NCBI RefSeq assembly: GCF_012958305.1
Contig: NZ_JABBYO010000006.1
Span: 372,001-436,000 of the forward strand
Length of the DNA: 64,000 nt
Source: Tautonia rosea
GTDB taxonomy: Bacteria; Planctomycetota; Planctomycetia; Isosphaerales; Isosphaeraceae
Reading direction: 5' to 3'
How positions within the stretch are numbered: position 1 is the stretch's first letter; the number at the start of each line of letters is the position of its first letter. Under the pieces are notes generated by a model. It was not told where the DNA came from. It did no database searches and saw only the letters and a list, made by a program, of their open reading frames with translations. Of the stretch, positions 1 to 9,034 are shown piece after piece. Position numbers and translations under genes: made by a program.

Positions 1-214
1 TGCCGCTGCCGCCGCCGCCGGCTCGACCAAGTCCGAGCTCAAGGGCGGCCTCGGTGGCGGTGGACCGCTCTTCTCCTTCGGTGGTCAGGAGTCCGGCGAA
101 GCCGCCGAATCCGAGGCTTCCGCCCCTGCCGAGGCTCCGGCCGAATCGACCGAAGCCGAAACCCCGGGCGAAGCGGCCTCAGACGAATCGGCCGAAACCG
201 AAGAAAAGGACTGA
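1..214 (+). CDS. C-terminal tail of an unidentified acidic Ala/Glu-rich protein (5' truncated)
   Basis: An open frame enters from the left edge (first full codon at base 2) and ends at a TGA at 212-214. The visible 70 residues begin with an Ala run, pass through a Gly-rich stretch (GGLGGGGPLF) and end in a low-complexity tail of alternating Glu, Ala, Ser and Thr finishing EEKD. Such charged tails occur at the C-terminus of many planctomycete proteins, so the family cannot be named from this piece. A perfect 16-bp hairpin follows 26 bases after the stop, which supports this being the true end of a transcribed gene. Confidence 0.6.
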   Translation, partial: AAAAAAGSTKSELKGGLGGGGPLFSFGGQESGEAAESEASAPAEAPAESTEAETPGEAASDESAETEEKD

Positions 215-240
215 TCCTCTCGGATCGCTGATCCTCAACA

Positions 241-282
241 GAAGCCCGCCGGAAGCATCTGCTTCCGGCGGGCTTCGTGTTT
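241..282 (+). terminator. Strong intrinsic terminator
   Basis: A perfect 16-bp inverted repeat (GAAGCCCGCCGGAAGC at 241-256, its complement at 261-276) surrounds a 4-base ATCT loop and is followed by GTGTTTT. It sits 26 bases after the truncated plus-strand gene and before the convergent end of the minus-strand beta-helix gene, so it probably terminates the plus-strand transcript. The stem works on either strand. Confidence 0.85.
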
Positions 283-379
283 TCACGCGCGTCCCAAAAG
301 GAAGCCGACCCGCCCCCGCCACTCGCTCGCGGCGGGAACGGGCCGATCGTCGATCTCCGGTCGGTTCGGTTCGATCGGA

Positions 380-3300
380 TCAGAGTTCGTTCAGGAACCC
401 GAAGACGTCGTCATCGTCATCCGAGGCGAAATTGCCCTCGATGACCGAGTCGACGGCCTGGGCGAGGGCCCCCTCGGAGATGAACAGGCCGCCGCCGAGT
501 CCCTCGCCGTCGTCTCCCTTGAACTCGCTCTCGCCGCCCTTGCCGGCGTCGGCGCGATTGCGGGTGACCTCGGTGTTGTTGAGTTCGAGTACCGAGCCCG
601 GGGTCAGGAAGATCCCGCCGCCGAGGGCATCGCCTCCGTCACCGCTCTGGCCCCCGTCGCCCCCCTTGCCCCCGTCACCGCCGAGGGCGCGGTTGCGGTC
701 GATCAGCGAGTCGACGACGACGGCAGTCCCCGTGAAGGAACCGAACGAGTTGATGATGATCGCGCCGCCGCGGGCGGTCCCGCCAGCGCCGCCTGCCCCG
801 CCGCCGTCGCCTCCCCGACTACCCTGGCCGCCGAGGGCCTGGTTGCGATCGAGCAGGGCGGAGGTGAGCATCAAGGTCGCCCCGAAGTTGTTGATTGCCC
901 CGCCCTCGGCACCGCCGCCGGCGCCGCCGGCGCCACCTTCACCTCCCCCATCACCGCCGGCGCCGCCGACGGCGGTGTTGCGGTCGAAGACGTCGCCGGT
1001 GGAGATGACGACGGCATCGGCCAACAGCGCGATCGCTCCGCCTGCCGCAAGCCCACCGGCGCCGCCGTCACCCCCCAGCCCGCCGGCGCCGCCGGTCCCG
1101 CCGATCGTCTCGTTCCGCACAAACCGGGAATCGACCGATTCGAGCAGGGAGAAGGAGATGGTGTAGATGGCCCCGCCCACGGCAAAGCCGCCGCTGGCCC
1201 CGTTGCCCCCCTCGCCGCCGGCGCCGCCGGCGCCCCCGATGGCGGTGTTGCGTTCCAGTTCCACCTGGTTCAAGGACGCTGCGGTCCGTGAACTGGTCCA
1301 GATTACACCGCCGAAGCTGCCGCCCCCGAAGCCGCCGTTGCCACCGGCTCCGCCTGGGCCGCCGGCACCACCCTGTGAGGAGTTGCGCGAGAAGTGGCTG
1401 TCGGAGAGCTCCAGCGTCCCATCCGGGTCGAGGACGATCCCGCCTCCAAAGCTGAGGCCGCCCGAGCCGCCGGGTCGTCCGAGCCCGCCGGCCCCGCCGT
1501 CGCCTCCCCGGGAGTGGTTCCGCTCGAAGCTCCCGCCGGCGACGATCAGCGTGGCTCTATCGTCGGCGAAGATCCCACCGCCGAGCCCGCTGACGCCGTT
1601 GCCACCACGGCCGCCGTCCGGGCCGCCGGCGCCGCCGTCTCCGCCAATCGCCTCGTTGAGCCGGAAGGTGGTGTCGGTGATCGTCGCGGTCGAAGAGGTG
1701 CCGACGGAGATGCCCCCGCCGAGCCCCTGACTGCCGCCGGCCCCATCGTAGAATTGATCGCTGTCCCCACCATCGCCGCCAAGAGCCCGATTGGCCTCGA
1801 AGAGCGAGGCGTCGACGGTCAGGCTTGAGAGAGAGCCCGCAAAGATCCCGCCGAGGTAGATGCCGCCGCCGAGCGCGTTCTGGGAACCCTGGCCGAAGAA
1901 CCCGATGCCGGCCCCTCCGTCGCCGCTTTCGGCAACATTGGCCGCGAATCTGCTTCCAGTGACTGAGAGGGCATTTCCCCCCTCGGCGCTGATTCCGCCT
2001 CCCCGGCCGAAGCCGCCGGTGCCACCGGCGCCGCCGAGGCCGCCACCCCCACCGACGGCAAGGTTTTGCTCGAACGAACTCGCATCGACCTCCACGGACG
2101 AGCCGAACGACGCATACAGTCCACCACCCTGACCTGAGCCGCCGCTGCCGCCGAAGGAGAATGGTCCCCCCTCGCCGCCGTTGCCACCGAGGGCCTGGTT
2201 GGCAACGAAGATGGTGCCGGAGATGGTCAGCAGCCCCGACGGTCCACCGAAGTGGGCGATCCCGCCGCCGCGAGCGAACGAGCCCCCCCGGCCGGTGGAG
2301 TCGCTGTCGCCGCCGTTTCCGCTACGGGCGACATTCGTCGAGAAGAGGCTGTCGGAAACCGAGACGATCGATGCCTCCGTGAGGATCGCGCCGCCTTGGG
2401 CGAAGCCACCACCCGCGTTGAAGCCGCCGTCTCCCCCCAGGGCCTCGTTTGCAGTGAACTCGGACCTGGCCACGTCGAGCACCACGCCGACGGCGACAAT
2501 TGCCCCTCCTCCCGACCCGTTGCCGTTGGAGAATTCGGGCGAGGCGGCCCCGAGCGCGGCGTTGCCCTTGAACGTGCTGTCGGCGATCGACACGTCGAAG
2601 CGATCGGCGAAGACGGCCCCGCCGAACGAGAAACCGTTGCCGGCGAAGGCCTGGTTCACCTCGAAGTGGCTGTCGGAAATCGAGGTCGGGCCTTCGGTGA
2701 GGATCGCCCCGCCCCTCGCGTCGAATCTGTCCGAGCTGACGGCTCGGTTGCCGACGAACGTGCTGCCGGCGACGTCGAGCCCGGCGCCAGAGTCGTTGAA
2801 GATCGCCCCGCCCGCGCCTCCGAAGAAGCCGACGGCCTCGTTGCCGTCGAAGGTCGAGCCGACGACGGTCAGGTCCGCATCCGAGCCGAAGTTCCAGATC
2901 GCGCCGCCCTGGGCGGTGAAGTCCTCGATCCGGTTGCCCCGGAACGTCGAGCCGTCGACGGTGACCGTGCCGAGGTTGGCGATGCCGCCCCCTCGCGGCG
3001 CCTCGTTCTCCAGGAAGGTGCTGTCGCTGATCGACACCGTCCCGATGTTCGAGAGGCCGCCGCCGAAGGTCGCGGCGTTGCCCCGGAAAGTGCTGTCGAG
3101 CACCGTGACCGAGCCCTCATTGGACAGCCCGCCGCCGGCGAACGCCGAACCGTTGATGACCTCCAGGCCCTCGAACGCCGCCTCGCTGCCGGCCGCCACG
3201 AAGAACACGCCGCTGAGGGACTGCCCGTCGATCGTCGCCGTACCGCCGGCCTCGGGGCGGATCGTCAGCGGACCGCTCGGGTCGTCGATCGCCAGGACAC

Positions 3301-3580
3301 CGAGGTCGAGCGGGTAGGTCCCCACCGGCAGCTCGATCGTGTCGGCCCCGGGGTTCGAGGCGGCCAGGTCGATCGCCTCCCGGAGGCTGGTCACGCCATC
3401 GTCGCCAACCACGTCGTCGAACGTGTCGACGAGGATGGTCAGCAGGGTCCGCCGCTCCAGCGCCTCGAGCCGGGGCGATCGTCGCCCGGCCGAACGATTC
3501 CCGAACGAACGTCGATCCGCCCCTCCGCTCGATCGCCTTCGACGAGCGGACGAGTCCCGGCCCGGAATCCTGAAATCCAT
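380..3580 (-). CDS. Giant Gly-rich right-handed beta-helix surface protein (Pmp-like GGAI/FxxN repeats)
   Basis: The product has 1,066 residues. The start is the ATG at 3580 because a GGAG lies about 9 bases upstream; a longer open frame extends to 3838 but lacks such a site. Residues 1-50 are Arg/Ser-rich and end in LEALERRTLL, a variant of the LEPR-x-LL motif found at the N-terminus of exported planctomycete proteins. A segment resembling DxxDxxxxDGxTSLREAI follows, typical of adhesin-like polymorphic outer membrane repeat proteins. The rest consists of roughly 15 beta-helix turns, each with GGGI or GGAI, then SxF and xxN, joined by Gly/Asp-rich linkers such as GGDGGAGG. This resembles chlamydial Pmp proteins. 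I infer an extracellular or outer-membrane adhesin or structural protein. No C-terminal autotransporter barrel is evident. The extreme codon bias produces long open frames on the opposite strand, which I regard as shadows. Confidence 0.85.
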   Translation of the reverse strand: MDFRIPGRDSSARRRRSSGGADRRSFGNRSAGRRSPRLEALERRTLLTILVDTFDDVVGDDGVTSLREAIDLAASNPGADTIELPVGTYPLDLGVLAIDDPSGPLTIRPEAGGTATIDGQSLSGVFFVAAGSEAAFEGLEVINGSAFAGGGLSNEGSVTVLDSTFRGNAATFGGGLSNIGTVSISDSTFLENEAPRGGGIANLGTVTVDGSTFRGNRIEDFTAQGGAIWNFGSDADLTVVGSTFDGNEAVGFFGGAGGAIFNDSGAGLDVAGSTFVGNRAVSSDRFDARGGAILTEGPTSISDSHFEVNQAFAGNGFSFGGAVFADRFDVSIADSTFKGNAALGAASPEFSNGNGSGGGAIVAVGVVLDVARSEFTANEALGGDGGFNAGGGFAQGGAILTEASIVSVSDSLFSTNVARSGNGGDSDSTGRGGSFARGGGIAHFGGPSGLLTISGTIFVANQALGGNGGEGGPFSFGGSGGSGQGGGLYASFGSSVEVDASSFEQNLAVGGGGGLGGAGGTGGFGRGGGISAEGGNALSVTGSRFAANVAESGDGGAGIGFFGQGSQNALGGGIYLGGIFAGSLSSLTVDASLFEANRALGGDGGDSDQFYDGAGGSQGLGGGISVGTSSTATITDTTFRLNEAIGGDGGAGGPDGGRGGNGVSGLGGGIFADDRATLIVAGGSFERNHSRGGDGGAGGLGRPGGSGGLSFGGGIVLDPDGTLELSDSHFSRNSSQGGAGGPGGAGGNGGFGGGSFGGVIWTSSRTAASLNQVELERNTAIGGAGGAGGEGGNGASGGFAVGGAIYTISFSLLESVDSRFVRNETIGGTGGAGGLGGDGGAGGLAAGGAIALLADAVVISTGDVFDRNTAVGGAGGDGGGEGGAGGAGGGAEGGAINNFGATLMLTSALLDRNQALGGQGSRGGDGGGAGGAGGTARGGAIIINSFGSFTGTAVVVDSLIDRNRALGGDGGKGGDGGQSGDGGDALGGGIFLTPGSVLELNNTEVTRNRADAGKGGESEFKGDDGEGLGGGLFISEGALAQAVDSVIEGNFASDDDDDVFGFLNEL

Positions 3581-4667
3581 CGAAGCAACTCCTCGGTGAT
3601 CATGATGAAGGACCGCCCGAGAGGCGTAGGCGGGCGGCCTCTCAACGGCCGCCGCCCCTCGTGTGAAGAGAGCCCGACCGCCCTTCGCCTCGGCTCCCCC
3701 CGCTTCAGCACGGGAGGCAGACGTCCGTTCGCGGCAGGCCTTGATGCCTCGTCCCGCGTCTGGGTTGGCAAGGGCAGGCCAGTTCACCTCCCGGTCGGCT
3801 CGAGCGACGATCGGGCGAAGACATGTCCGATCGAACAAGCCCGTACCTTGAATCCTGCGGCGTCGGGTGAATGGTTACACCAGATGTGGGGATTTTTCGC
3901 CTATTCCCCGAAAAGTACGTTGCAGCACTCTCCTTTGGTTCTGGTCAACCGTTCAGAAGGTGTTGTACGGAAGAACCTCGCCCGGTCGGTCGATGCGCTC
4001 TGAGATCGTTGCCGAGGGACACCGATTCGCCTGGAGACTGCTCCGTAACGGCGAATTTGGACCGGCTTGGTAAAATGGGAAGCAGCGCCCTCTCAGCCGA
4101 TCCCGAATCCGCATCCATGTCCTGCATCATCACGCTGGACCTGAACCACTCAATCCCACACGCCTCCCGGGAATCGAACGCCGAGTTCCACAACGTTCCG
4201 CCGGCTCGCTCCGGGATCCGCTTCGCCCTCGTAGACCAACTCCAAGAATCAAGGCTCCAGGTCATCCCGTCTCCAGTACCCCATACTCCCCCGCACAATC
4301 CGCAAAATCGGAAAAGCCTGAACAATTCGTCTTTCCCAGGCATCCTATTTTCACAAGACCCCTTCAAATTCCCACTCCTCCTGGACGATAATGTTTTCGA
4401 ACCGCGAATCGATCTCGACTGGAGCGTCTGGCTGACGCATCGAGGGTGTTATTCCGGCAAAGGGAATGACGCGTCTTGGTGCCGGCTCTTGGGCTCGGGA
4501 GGGAGGGATGCGGGGTCGGTGGTGGCGTGGAACGAAGGCAATCGGGGCTGGCTGAGAGTAGCCGGTCGATTGCGTTCGGACCGGCGCTCCGGCGGCTTCA
4601 AGGCGGGGGAGAAACACCGTCCGGTGCAGACCGCAGCACCAGAGTGACCGACGCGAGAGGGACCTTC
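3581..4667. other. 1.1 kb non-coding spacer between divergent genes
   Basis: This stretch separates the minus-strand beta-helix gene from the plus-strand sigma factor gene. Base composition falls between about 4080 and 4420, unlike the flanking genes, and open frames on either strand show no recognisable protein family or good ribosome-binding site. It presumably holds the two divergent promoters and leader sequences. A TAAAAT at 4071-4076 could be a -10 element for the sigma gene, but no convincing -35 is seen. Confidence 0.5.
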
Positions 4668-5504
4668 ATGGCTCGTATTCGACGACACCGACGCGACGTG
4701 GTTCAGAGCCCGCTGGAGACCTATCTCCGGGAGATCAACGAGGTCAGGCTGCTGAGCGCCGAGGAGGAAAAGGAGCTCGCCCACCGCATCTCTCGGGGAG
4801 ACAAGGATGCTCGGGATCGCATGATCCGTGCAAATCTTCGGCTGGTTGTGAACATCGCCCGGCACTACACGGGCAAAGGCTTGTCGCTCCAGGACTTGAT
4901 TGAAGAGGGGAATCTCGGCTTGCTCCGAGCCGTCGAGGGCTTTGACCCGTCGATGGGAACCCGATTCAGTACCTATGCCAGCTACTGGATCAAGCAATCG
5001 ATCAAGCGAGCCCTGGTCAACACGGCCAAGCCCATCCGGATTCCGGCCTACATGGTCGAACTGCTGTGCAAGTGGCGCAGGATGCAGGCGGAGCTTCAGG
5101 ACCGCCTGGGACGGTTGCCGACGGTGGAGGAGATCGCCGCCGCACTGGAGCTTCCCAAGAAGAAGCTGGCGATCGTGAAGAAGGCCATCAAGGTCTACAA
5201 CCTTGTGCCTCAGACCGATCAGCCCGAGAACGGCTGGAGCCTGGGAGAGATGCTCATGGATGAGCGGACCCGGGCTCCCGATGTCGAGATGCTCGAGGCC
5301 GACAATCTGAAACTGGTGATGCTGCGGCTCGACGCGATGGACAAGCGCGAGGCGACGGTGCTCCGGATGCGGTTCGGCCTGAACGATGCGCCGCCGAAGA
5401 CTCTCAAGGAGATTGGCGAATCGCTCGGTCTGACCCGCGAGCGGGTCCGTCAGATCGAAAACGAAGCGCTGGGCAAGCTTTCGGCCTCGTTTATGGCGGA
5501 TTGA
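4668..5504 (+). CDS. RNA polymerase sigma-70 family factor, RpoD-like without region 1.1
   Basis: The 278-residue product directs RNA polymerase to promoters. The start ATG at 4668 is preceded by GAGAGG. Region 1.2 (SPLETYLREINEVRLL) lies at about residues 13-28. Region 2 (RMIRANLRLVVNIARHY, then DLIEEGNLGLLRAVEGFDP and FSTYASYWIKQSI) follows at about 45-110. Region 3 is in the middle, and region 4 carries the -35-binding helix-turn-helix (LKEIGESLGLTRERVRQIENEAL) at the C-terminus. The acidic region 1.1 of primary sigma factors is absent and the protein is short, so this fits a group 2 alternative or one of several RpoD paralogues common in planctomycetes. A terminator-like hairpin follows at 5564. 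It is probably monocistronic. Confidence 0.93.
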   Translation: MARIRRHRRDVVQSPLETYLREINEVRLLSAEEEKELAHRISRGDKDARDRMIRANLRLVVNIARHYTGKGLSLQDLIEEGNLGLLRAVEGFDPSMGTRFSTYASYWIKQSIKRALVNTAKPIRIPAYMVELLCKWRRMQAELQDRLGRLPTVEEIAAALELPKKKLAIVKKAIKVYNLVPQTDQPENGWSLGEMLMDERTRAPDVEMLEADNLKLVMLRLDAMDKREATVLRMRFGLNDAPPKTLKEIGESLGLTRERVRQIENEALGKLSASFMAD

Positions 5505-5563
5505 TCGGTCAGAGTTGCCCGACCTTGGGTGATTGCTCCGATCGACAGACTCATTTCAAACGC

Positions 5564-5598
5564 CGAACGGCCGACCCCTCGCCCGGGTCGGCCGTTCG
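5564..5598 (+). terminator. Hairpin downstream of the sigma factor gene
   Basis: A perfect 14-bp stem (CGAACGGCCGACCC at 5564-5577 and its complement at 5585-5598) closes a 7-base loop 60 bases after the sigma factor stop. No U-tract follows, so it may be a bidirectional terminator with the convergent PEP-CTERM gene, or a stabilising 3' structure. Confidence 0.65.
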
Positions 5599-5697
5599 CA
5601 TCATGAGTCGGTCGTAACGGTCTGAGGTCTCGATACGTACGGTTCCGAGTGTTCGGGAGGCAGCACACCCCTCCCGAACCTCTGGTCCCTGCCGCCC

Positions 5698-6420
5698 TCA
5701 AGAGACAATACGGCGGCGATGTCGATGGTAGAGCAAGGCGGCTCCACCGCTGAGCAAGACGACGATGGTCGTCGGCTCGGGAATCGGGAACGGCTCCGGA
5801 GAGTTGTAGGAGCGGATATTGCTCACCGGCTTCAGCCCGGTGAAGTCATTATTGAAGGCTCCTTCGAAGGTGCTTTCGAGCAGCGGGGTGAACTCCATGT
5901 AGGCGGTATCGCCGAAGTATCGGGCGAGTTCACCGCCGGTCACTTCGATCTCGACGTCGAACATGTCCAGGCCGATCGGGGCCGAGGGACTGCCGAAGTC
6001 GAGCCAGCCGAACTTGGTCGGGGTGCCCTTGAGGAGCAGACCGTCGAAGGTCTGATCTCCCGCAACGATTCGGCCGTACAACTCGTAAAGGTTTGACGGG
6101 TCGGAAACGATGTTCCCGCTCGCATCAAGATTGAGCACCAGTCGCTGAGACTTGTTGGAGCCGTCGGCATGTTCGATCGGGAACGACGTGGTCTCGTCTC
6201 CGGCGATCTCCCACGGCGTGTTGGTCATGGTCAGAACGCCTCGCTGGGACGCTTCATCAAAGTCGTATTCAATCCGACCGTTGATGGCGGCGGCGAGGAC
6301 GTCGGGGAACGCGAGCTTCGGGTCAGTCCGAATTAGGTTGGCCTCGGCAGGACTGCCGATCAGGGCAGTCACTCCGGTGATCAACCCAAAGACGGCGACG
6401 TAGTGACGCATCCGGTGCAT
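5698..6420 (-). CDS. PEP-CTERM sorting domain protein
   Basis: This is a 240-residue secreted protein. Residues 1-28 form a signal peptide (hydrophobic core YVAVFGLITGVTALIG, then SPAEA). The C-terminus has the canonical sorting signal: PIPEPTT, a hydrophobic helix (IVVLLSGGAALLY) and a basic tail (HRHRRR). Proteins of this kind are processed by exosortase and delivered to the surface or exopolysaccharide. The central part has no recognised fold. The start at 6420 is supported by a GGAG six bases upstream; ATG 6408 is an alternative. Presence of this signal implies an exosortase elsewhere in the genome. Confidence 0.85.
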   Translation of the reverse strand: MHRMRHYVAVFGLITGVTALIGSPAEANLIRTDPKLAFPDVLAAAINGRIEYDFDEASQRGVLTMTNTPWEIAGDETTSFPIEHADGSNKSQRLVLNLDASGNIVSDPSNLYELYGRIVAGDQTFDGLLLKGTPTKFGWLDFGSPSAPIGLDMFDVEIEVTGGELARYFGDTAYMEFTPLLESTFEGAFNNDFTGLKPVSNIRSYNSPEPFPIPEPTTIVVLLSGGAALLYHRHRRRIVS

Positions 6421-6998
6421 GGAAACTCCTTCGGTCCGATCGCGTCGGGGGTAGCCCGCTCGGACCTCACACTTGCAACGCTCGCCATCTCATCCCGTCT
6501 CGCACCCATCCTCTGGTACGATTGACGGCGGGAGGATCGGCGATCTTTCCATCTGCGGTCCGCGTGGCGATCCAGTCCGTTGTGCCCGAGGGCAGCCGAG
6601 GCATTCCCAACGATTGTGCGTCGTCGGAAGTCGAAGGCGGGACGGTCGCTTAGGAAGTTAAGCTCAATCAGGTTGTGCGCCCGACCCCGGCATCGGAGCC
6701 ATCGGGTCGTACTCCGGATCTCCGGGAGCAATCTGACGCGGCCCGGCTCTCCCGGATTCCGCACCGTCGCCCCAAAGACGCGGCGAACGATACTCAGGCC
6801 CGGGAAACCTGTCAACGGGGAATTTCCCTTCCTGTTGATCCAAGTTTCCTGGGTCGCCGGCCGGATGATTCAGCCCGGGTCAGGCTCTCTGGTCGAGAAG
6901 CGTTTCCCACCGCCGCCCGGCTCCCTGAATGGAACGGAATCCGTTACCATCAACCCCCGGATGTCGACCGTTGGTTTCCTTCTGCTGAGGCTCTTACA
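6421..6998. other. 578-bp divergent intergenic region
   Basis: This lies between the divergent PEP-CTERM gene and the polymerase X gene. Open frames here run into polX in frame but have no family match, and the polX start at 6999 has the better ribosome-binding site. No clear promoter pair or RNA gene was found. Confidence 0.4.
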
Positions 6999-8726
6999 AT
7001 GCTCGCGGACGACGTGGCCCGTCTGCTCGACGAGATGGGCACGCTCCTGGAACTCCAGGGGGAGAATCCGTTCCGATGCCGGGCGTATCACACGGCCGCC
7101 GATGCCGTACGGGGGGTCGGGGGTGATCTGCTCGACATGGTCTCCTCGGGTCGCCTGGCGGCCGAGGTGCCGGGCATCGGCGAGACGATCCAGTCCAAGA
7201 TCACCCAGCTGGTGACGACCGGCCGGCTGACGGCTCTGGAGGAGCTTCGCGAGCAAATGCCGGCGGGCCTGGTGGCCTTGCTTCGGGTCCCTGGACTCGG
7301 GCCGAAGAAGATCAAGGCGTTGCACGAAGCGCTTGCGATCACCAGCCTGGCCGATCTGCGACGTGTGGCCGAATCGGGGGCGATTGCCGGGTTGAAGGGC
7401 TTCGGGGCGAAGACGCAGCAAAAGATCCTGGAAGGGCTGGACTTCGTCGAGTCCTCGGGCGACCGTATCTTGCAAAGCACGGCGTTGCGCCTCGTGGCTC
7501 CGATCGTCGAGGCGGTGCGCAAGGCTCCGGGAGTGGAACAGGTTGAGGTCTGTGGCAGCCTTCGCCGTCGCCTGGAGACGATCGGCGATCTCGACGTCCT
7601 GTTCGCGGCGGACGACCCCGCGCCGGTGCTTGATCGGTTCGTGGCGCTTCCGGAGGTGGCCGGCGTGCTCGCTCACGGTCCGACCAAGGCAAGCGTTCGT
7701 CTGGCCGGGGGCGTACAATGCGACCTCCGAGGGGTGACGCCCGAGCAGTTCACGTTCGCCCTGCATTACTTCACCGGATCGAAGGCGCACAACATCGCCA
7801 TGCGGCGTCGGGCGATCGCCCGGGGGCTTCGGCTCAATGAATACGCCCTTGAAGGCTCCGAGGGGCCGCTTGCCTGCCGATCCGAGGCCGAGCTGTTCGA
7901 GGCGCTCGGGCTGGACTTCATTCCTCCCGAACTTCGGGAAGATCACGGCGAGTTCGACCTGGCCGAGCGCGGGCCGATTCCCCCGTTGATCGAGCGAAGC
8001 GACCTGCGAGGTACCTTTCACTGCCATACCGACTGGAGTGACGGCGGCAATACCTTACTCGAAATGGCCGAAGCCGCCCGCCAGCGCGGCCTGTCGTATC
8101 TTGGGATCGCCGATCATTCCCGATCGGCCGGCTATGCCAATGGGCTGAGCATTGACCGGGTCCGTCGCCAGTGGGACGAGATCGACGCTCTGAATGAGAC
8201 GTTTGGCCGCGAGTTCCGTTTGTTCAAGGGAATCGAGTGCGACATCCTGCCCGATGGCTCGCTCGACTACCCGGACGAGGTGCTCGAAGGCTTCGATTAC
8301 GTCGTCGCCAGCGTTCATTCGAGCTTTGGGCAAGCTCGACAGGTGATGACCGATCGGATCGTCCGGGCCGTGCGGCACCCGTTGGTCACGATGCTTGGGC
8401 ATCCGTCGGGTCGGCTCCTGCTCCGTCGAGACGCGTATGCCGTCGATCTCGACGCGGTCATCGACGCGGCAGCCGAGGCCGGGACAATGATCGAGATTAA
8501 CGCCAACCCGCATCGTCTTGACCTCGATGCCCCGCATGCCCGCCGGGCTCGTGAGCGCGGGATCACACTCGTCATCAATCCCGACGCCCACGCCACCGGG
8601 GGCCTCGATGACCTGGAGTTCGGTATCGGTGTGGCCCGTCGCGCCGGTCTGAGCCCGGAGCATGTTTTGAACACGGCGAACTGCTCGGAGGTGGCTCGAC
8701 GACTCAAAAAAACCTCATCAAGGTGA
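6999..8726 (+). CDS. polX: DNA polymerase/3'-5' exonuclease PolX
   Basis: The 575-residue product is a family X DNA polymerase acting in base-excision or gap repair. The N-terminus (VARLLDEMGTLLELQGENPFRCRAYHTAA) is the 8-kDa and helix-hairpin-helix region, with further HhH signatures at VPGIGETIQSKI and VPGLGPKKIKAL. The nucleotidyltransferase palm includes VEVCGSLRRRLETIGDLDVL, containing the metal-binding GDLD motif. The C-terminal third, from about residue 340 (HCHTDWSDGG), is a PHP phosphoesterase domain with further metal-binding segments (IADHS, INANPHRLDL, INPDAHA). Length matches bacterial PolX. The start ATG at 6999 follows a TGAGG eight bases away; longer in-frame extensions upstream lack family similarity. 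Confidence 0.95.
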   Translation: MLADDVARLLDEMGTLLELQGENPFRCRAYHTAADAVRGVGGDLLDMVSSGRLAAEVPGIGETIQSKITQLVTTGRLTALEELREQMPAGLVALLRVPGLGPKKIKALHEALAITSLADLRRVAESGAIAGLKGFGAKTQQKILEGLDFVESSGDRILQSTALRLVAPIVEAVRKAPGVEQVEVCGSLRRRLETIGDLDVLFAADDPAPVLDRFVALPEVAGVLAHGPTKASVRLAGGVQCDLRGVTPEQFTFALHYFTGSKAHNIAMRRRAIARGLRLNEYALEGSEGPLACRSEAELFEALGLDFIPPELREDHGEFDLAERGPIPPLIERSDLRGTFHCHTDWSDGGNTLLEMAEAARQRGLSYLGIADHSRSAGYANGLSIDRVRRQWDEIDALNETFGREFRLFKGIECDILPDGSLDYPDEVLEGFDYVVASVHSSFGQARQVMTDRIVRAVRHPLVTMLGHPSGRLLLRRDAYAVDLDAVIDAAAEAGTMIEINANPHRLDLDAPHARRARERGITLVINPDAHATGGLDDLEFGIGVARRAGLSPEHVLNTANCSEVARRLKKTSSR

Positions 8727-9034
8727 CTGAACGCGACAGTTCTTCGGGATCGAGTGATCGGCGTGATCTTGCGGGTCAGGCCAGGCCTTCTATAATGCAG
8801 ACAGGTGAATCCACAACGACGACGGAAATCACGATCGAATCGGGAGATGATGACGGTTGGTCCGTGAACGTCATCTCCGGACGATGATGTCACAACCGCC
8901 AGGACGACCGGGGCGTTCGCGTTGCGCTCCTCCCGAAACGCGTTGCGGGTGTTCCGACCGTCGACGCTCGCAATGCCCTTGTTGCTCGATCGCCCGAACG
9001 GGTCACATCGACCCTCACGAATGAGATTCGCGCC
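8727..9034. other. 308-bp intergenic region with a hairpin
   Basis: This is the spacer between polX and the DUF2203 gene. An inverted repeat (GGAGATGA at 8843-8850 with TCATCTCC at 8871-8878, plus ACGG/CCGT inside) could end the polX transcript. No U-tract follows, and nothing else is recognised. Confidence 0.4.

Noticed and set aside
54-1730. Long Pro/Arg/Ser-rich open frames on the plus strand opposite the beta-helix gene
   Set aside because: They mirror the biased codons of the Gly-rich gene on the minus strand and have no ribosome sites or family similarity.
2252-4003. A 583-codon open frame on the plus strand
   Set aside because: It is antisense to the beta-helix gene, Arg/Gly/Ala-rich, and extends into a non-coding spacer.
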